Shown: one piece after another, positions 61,013 to 64,000 of the stretch
Numbering within the stretch: position 1 is the stretch's first letter
How the letters are laid out: each line of letters begins with the position of its first letter
Assembly: GCF_013375535.1 (NCBI RefSeq)
Contig: NZ_JABXJG010000002.1
Span: 744,001 to 808,000 of the forward strand
Source: Sphingobium sp. 15-1
Lineage (GTDB): Bacteria; Pseudomonadota; Alphaproteobacteria; Sphingomonadales; Sphingomonadaceae
Reading direction: 5' to 3'
DNA: 64,000 nucleotides
Translations under genes and position numbers: made by a program
Notes under the pieces: generated by a model
The model's input: the letters and a program-made list of their open reading frames with translations, nothing else
The model's database searches: none
What the model was told of the DNA's origin: nothing

Positions 61013-61999
61013 ATGATGGCATTGATGATCGTCCGCTATGATGAAGGCGCGGGCCCGCGCTGGGCCGTGCTGACCGGCGACGCCCCGGCGGGACCGGCGG
61101 ATCGGGTCGAGGGACGCGGCATCGCGAGCGACGCGAAGACGCTGGGGGAACTGATCAGTGCGATCGAAGCTTCGCCGGAGCTGACCTCTACGGGCGAGGC
61201 CGTGCATTTTGCCGCGAGCGCCCTGTTGAGCCCCGTCACCGCCGATGCGACGCTGGTCTGCCAAGGGCTCAACTATAGCGACCATGCAGCGGAAGCCGGG
61301 CATCATGCGCGGAAGGAGAATCTGCTCTTCGTCAAGGCCAGCTCATCGCTCTGCGGCGCCTATGCCGACATCGTCAGGCCCGAAGGCGTCGAGCTTCTGG
61401 ATTATGAGGTGGAGGTCGGCATCGTCCTGCGCCGTCCACTGGAAGCGGGAACGACCGTGACGGCCGACAATCTGGGTTCCTATCTTGCCGGCGTGGTCCT
61501 GTGCAACGACGTGTCGGCGCGCGACACCATGTTCGGCGCGTCCTTCATGCAGTGGTTCCAGGGCAAGAGCTATCGCACCTTCTGCCCGACCGGGCCGGTC
61601 TTCTATCTGCTCGAACCGGAAGAGGTCGCGGCGACGGTCGACAATCTGGAACTGTCTCTATCCTATGAGGGCAAGGTCCGGCAGTCCGCCAATACGGCGC
61701 AGCTCATCTACAAACCCGCCGAAACCTTGAGCCAGATCGCCGCGATCATGGACCTGAAGCCCGGCGACATGGTGCTGACCGGAACGCCCGGCGGCGTCAT
61801 CGCGCAGGGCACGCCGGGGCTGATCGAACTGCTGAAGACCAACCTGCTGAACGACGCGGCGCGGCGCGAGGGCATGCGTGTTGAAATGAAGACGCTCGGA
61901 CGCTTCCTGCAACCGGGCGACGAGCTGAGCCTGACGCTGCGCGACGCGGCCAGCGGGACGTCGCTGGGCGGGCAGCGGAGCCGGATAACCGGCGCCTGA
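61013..61999 (+). CDS. Fumarylacetoacetate-hydrolase-family protein
   Basis: The 328-aa FAH-fold enzyme has LVCQGLNYSDHAAEAG, the metal ligands in LLDYEVEVGIVLRR, LCNDVSARD, KSYRTFCPTGP and MVLTGTPGGV. It would hydrolyse or isomerise the ring-cleavage product. AGGAG precedes the ATG at 61013 (a second ATG follows directly). It is the last gene of the three-gene operon; the second operator lies 18 bp beyond its stop. Confidence 0.92.
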   Translation: MMALMIVRYDEGAGPRWAVLTGDAPAGPADRVEGRGIASDAKTLGELISAIEASPELTSTGEAVHFAASALLSPVTADATLVCQGLNYSDHAAEAGHHARKENLLFVKASSSLCGAYADIVRPEGVELLDYEVEVGIVLRRPLEAGTTVTADNLGSYLAGVVLCNDVSARDTMFGASFMQWFQGKSYRTFCPTGPVFYLLEPEEVAATVDNLELSLSYEGKVRQSANTAQLIYKPAETLSQIAAIMDLKPGDMVLTGTPGGVIAQGTPGLIELLKTNLLNDAARREGMRVEMKTLGRFLQPGDELSLTLRDAASGTSLGGQRSRITGA

Positions 62000-62016
62000 G
62001 GCGGAGATTGAGAAAT

Positions 62017-62034
62017 ACTCCACATACGTAGAGT
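62017..62034. promoter_or_regulatory. Shared operator, copy 2 (upstream of TonB receptor)
   Basis: ACTCCAC-ATAC-GTAGAGT followed by TTTATGTTGACTCCG repeats the site at 58251 with a different spacer sequence. It lies 311 bp upstream of the receptor start. The rest of 62035-62345 shows no gene and would be a long untranslated leader. Confidence 0.75.
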
Positions 62035-62345
62035 TTTATGTTGACTCCGTCCGCCAGCATGGCATTCTATCGTGACGGGAACCTGAAAAAGAGAAGCTGA
62101 GCGGACAAAGCGAACCGGCGGCGCCGGGAATTTCCAGAACATCCAGGCGCCGCATCGCAAGACCGCCGCCCGCTCTGCCTTCCCCTGTCACGCGGGCGGC
62201 GCGGTTGCCGCGCGCCATGCCCGCAAAGAGATCGACCGACAGCCGCGGGCAATCTTCGGATCGGCGTCCCGCAGAGGAATGAACAAGCAACCCGGCCGTC
62301 CCAGGAAAAACAGGCGGTCAGGGATTGAACAAGGGAGAGGAAGAA

Positions 62346-64000
62346 ATGAAAAATCCTATTTGCGCCCTGCTCGCGACAAGCGCGCTGGTCGTCCCGCTCT
62401 GCGCCCATGCGCAGTCTCCGGCCGAACGGCCAGAAGCCGCGCCGCAGCGCGACCTGGCCATGGGCGAAATCATCGTCACGGCGCAAAAGCGCGAGGAACG
62501 GCTGAACGACGTGCCGGTCTCCATCACCGCCGCTTCGGCTGGCCAGCTCGCCAATGCGGGCGTGACCCAGCCGTCGGACCTGGTGAAGATCGTCCCCGGC
62601 TTCACCTATCAGCCGAGCGCCTATGGCACGCCGGTCTTCACGATGCGCGGCATCGGCTTCTATGACGTCGCCGTCGCCGTGGCCCCGGCGGTCAGCGTCT
62701 ATGTCGACCAGGTGCCCCTGCCCAATCTCGCCATGACCCAGGGGGCGTCGCTCGACGTGGAGCGCGTCGAGGCGCTGAAAGGGCCGCAGGGCACGTTGTT
62801 CGGCCAGAATTCGACCGGCGGCGCGATCAACTATATCGCGGCCAAGCCGACCGACCACCTCGCCGCCGGCATCGACCTCAGCTATGGCCGGTTCGACCAG
62901 GTGGATGCGCAGGGCTTCGTCAGCGGCCCGATCGCGAACAATCTGAAGGCGCGGCTCGCGGTGCGCCACGAATATCGCGACGGCTGGCAGATCAGCCAGA
63001 CCCGCCCGTCCGACCGCCTTGGCCGCCGGGATTATTCCACCGCCCGTCTGCTGCTCGATTGGCAACCCACCGACACGCTGCGCTTCGAATTCAACGCCAA
63101 TGGCTGGATCGACAGGAGTGAGACGCAGGCGGCGCAGTTCGTCAAATATGCGCCGACCGTGGCTCCGGCGGCGGGCGGCTATACCGACATCACCGCCGAG
63201 CTGGAAGCCGCCGTCCCGGCCCCCAACCGCAGCCGCATCGCGGACTGGGATCCCGGCACCGACCTTCGCCGCGACGACAGCTTCTATCAATTCTCGCTGC
63301 GCGGCGACCTGGACGTCAGCGATGCCGTGACCCTGACCTCGATCAGCGCCTATTCGCGGTTCAAGCAGCGCTCGCCCAGCGACACTGACGGCGTGCCGCA
63401 GAATAATTTCCTGCTGACGATCAACGCCGACATAGAGACGGTGTCGCAGGAATTGCGGCTCGCGGGCACGACGGGTCCGGTCCGCTGGATGCTGGGCGGC
63501 AATTACAGCCACGACACCACCGGGGACGACCAGCGCGGCGATTATGTCGCCAGCAACAGCGGCGTGGGGCCATTCCGCTACACCTCGTTCATCAACAGCA
63601 ACCATCAGAAGATCACGACCAAGGCGGTGTTCGGCAGCATCGACTATGAGCTGACGGACACGGTGACGGCGCAAGTTTCGGCGCGCTACAGCGATCAGCG
63701 CAACCGGTTCAGCGGCTGCCTGCTGGACGTGGGGGATGGCCTGATCTCCAACGCGTTCAGCTTCCTGTCGAACCTGTCGCGCAATTTCGATCCGCCGACG
63801 GTGGCGCTCGCGCCGGGCGCCTGCGCGACCCTGGGCGAAGTCGGATATGGCACGCCCTTCATCCCGGTGCCGATCGTCGAAAAGTCGCTGAAGGAGGATA
63901 ATCTGTCCTGGCGCGCCAGCCTCAACTGGAAGCCGAACCCCGACAGCCTCCTCTATGCCAACGTCACGCGCGGATATAAGGCGGGCAGCTTCCCGACGGT
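62346..64000 (+). CDS. TonB-dependent receptor of the aromatic cluster (runs off the window)
   Basis: The frame is open from the ATG at 62346 to the end of the window (more than 550 residues). It has a signal peptide (LLATSALVVPLCAHAQ), a plug with EIIVTAQKREERLNDVPVSI, FTMRGIGFYD and RVEALKGPQGTLFGQNSTGG, and barrel strands ending here at NVTRGYKAGSF. It follows a GGGAGAGGAAG ribosome site. Sharing an operator with the catabolic operon, it is probably the importer of the same substrate. The C-terminus lies outside. Confidence 0.92.
   Translation, partial: MKNPICALLATSALVVPLCAHAQSPAERPEAAPQRDLAMGEIIVTAQKREERLNDVPVSITAASAGQLANAGVTQPSDLVKIVPGFTYQPSAYGTPVFTMRGIGFYDVAVAVAPAVSVYVDQVPLPNLAMTQGASLDVERVEALKGPQGTLFGQNSTGGAINYIAAKPTDHLAAGIDLSYGRFDQVDAQGFVSGPIANNLKARLAVRHEYRDGWQISQTRPSDRLGRRDYSTARLLLDWQPTDTLRFEFNANGWIDRSETQAAQFVKYAPTVAPAAGGYTDITAELEAAVPAPNRSRIADWDPGTDLRRDDSFYQFSLRGDLDVSDAVTLTSISAYSRFKQRSPSDTDGVPQNNFLLTINADIETVSQELRLAGTTGPVRWMLGGNYSHDTTGDDQRGDYVASNSGVGPFRYTSFINSNHQKITTKAVFGSIDYELTDTVTAQVSARYSDQRNRFSGCLLDVGDGLISNAFSFLSNLSRNFDPPTVALAPGACATLGEVGYGTPFIPVPIVEKSLKEDNLSWRASLNWKPNPDSLLYANVTRGYKAGSFPT

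Noticed and set aside
62067..63674. 535-codon minus-strand frame near the window end
   Set aside because: The plus strand from 62346 encodes an obvious TonB receptor with signal peptide and plug; the antisense frame is a mirror artefact.
1..64000. CRISPR array or phage structural genes
   Set aside because: No regularly spaced direct repeats and no capsid, terminase or tail genes were seen; the repeats present are single palindromes.

Overview
The window is high-GC alphaproteobacterial DNA, most likely from a sphingomonad (Sphingobium/Sphingomonas-type). The grounds are several large TonB-dependent receptors, ferredoxin-like and MhpA-like catabolic genes, dispersed palindromic intergenic repeats, and tightly overlapping ATGA/GTGA/TTGA operon junctions. 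This placement is inferred from gene content; no rRNA or tRNA gene was seen.

Layout. 0-3.5 kb: two tandem AlpA/tyrosine-integrase modules (the second alpA is a frameshifted remnant) ending at a shared att-like motif, and abutting a TonB receptor that has lost its C-terminal half. 3.5-11.6 kb: a minus-strand sulfonate cluster (ssuC, ssuB, a cysteine-dioxygenase-like cupin, a triple-rhodanese protein, ssuD, ssuA, then the truncated receptor) with a divergent LysR regulator. 11.7-15.1 kb: a D-2-hydroxyacid dehydrogenase and two damaged acyl-CoA-dehydrogenase-family genes. 15.1-18 kb: a decayed F-type conjugation region (transglycosylase, TraF, a thioredoxin-like protein, TraH) containing an AbrB/PIN toxin-antitoxin pair with a perfect operator palindrome. 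18-26.4 kb: rlmJ, a LysR/SDR pair cut by an IS21-family element, which in turn cuts an IS110-family transposase, then an ECF sigma factor and an AraC regulator.

26.9-37.7 kb is an amino-acid catabolic island: hutC-hutF on the minus strand; hutI-hutH-hutG, hutU, phhA, a frameshift-ridden aromatic aminotransferase and hppD on the plus strand. Together they would convert histidine to glutamate and phenylalanine/tyrosine to homogentisate. 38-47.7 kb is a Tad/Flp pilus operon (cpaB, cpaC, cpaE-like, cpaF, tadB, tadC, tadD, small ORF, tadG-like, flp, tadE) with no prepilin peptidase in view. 47.7-51.9 kb is a five-gene methionine salvage operon on the minus strand (mtnB-mtnD-mtnC-mtnK-mtnA) behind a structured leader. 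52.3-55.2 kb is a complete TonB receptor.

55.9-64 kb is the least familiar part and the best candidate for an undescribed system. It holds an iron-sulfur protein with an SCP2-like tail, a TetR regulator, a three-gene aromatic-degradation operon (FAD monooxygenase, extradiol-type VOC dioxygenase, FAA-hydrolase) and a TonB receptor running off the window end. A near-identical 18-bp inverted-repeat operator precedes both the catabolic operon and the receptor, which suggests one TetR-controlled uptake-and-degradation regulon for an unknown aromatic substrate.
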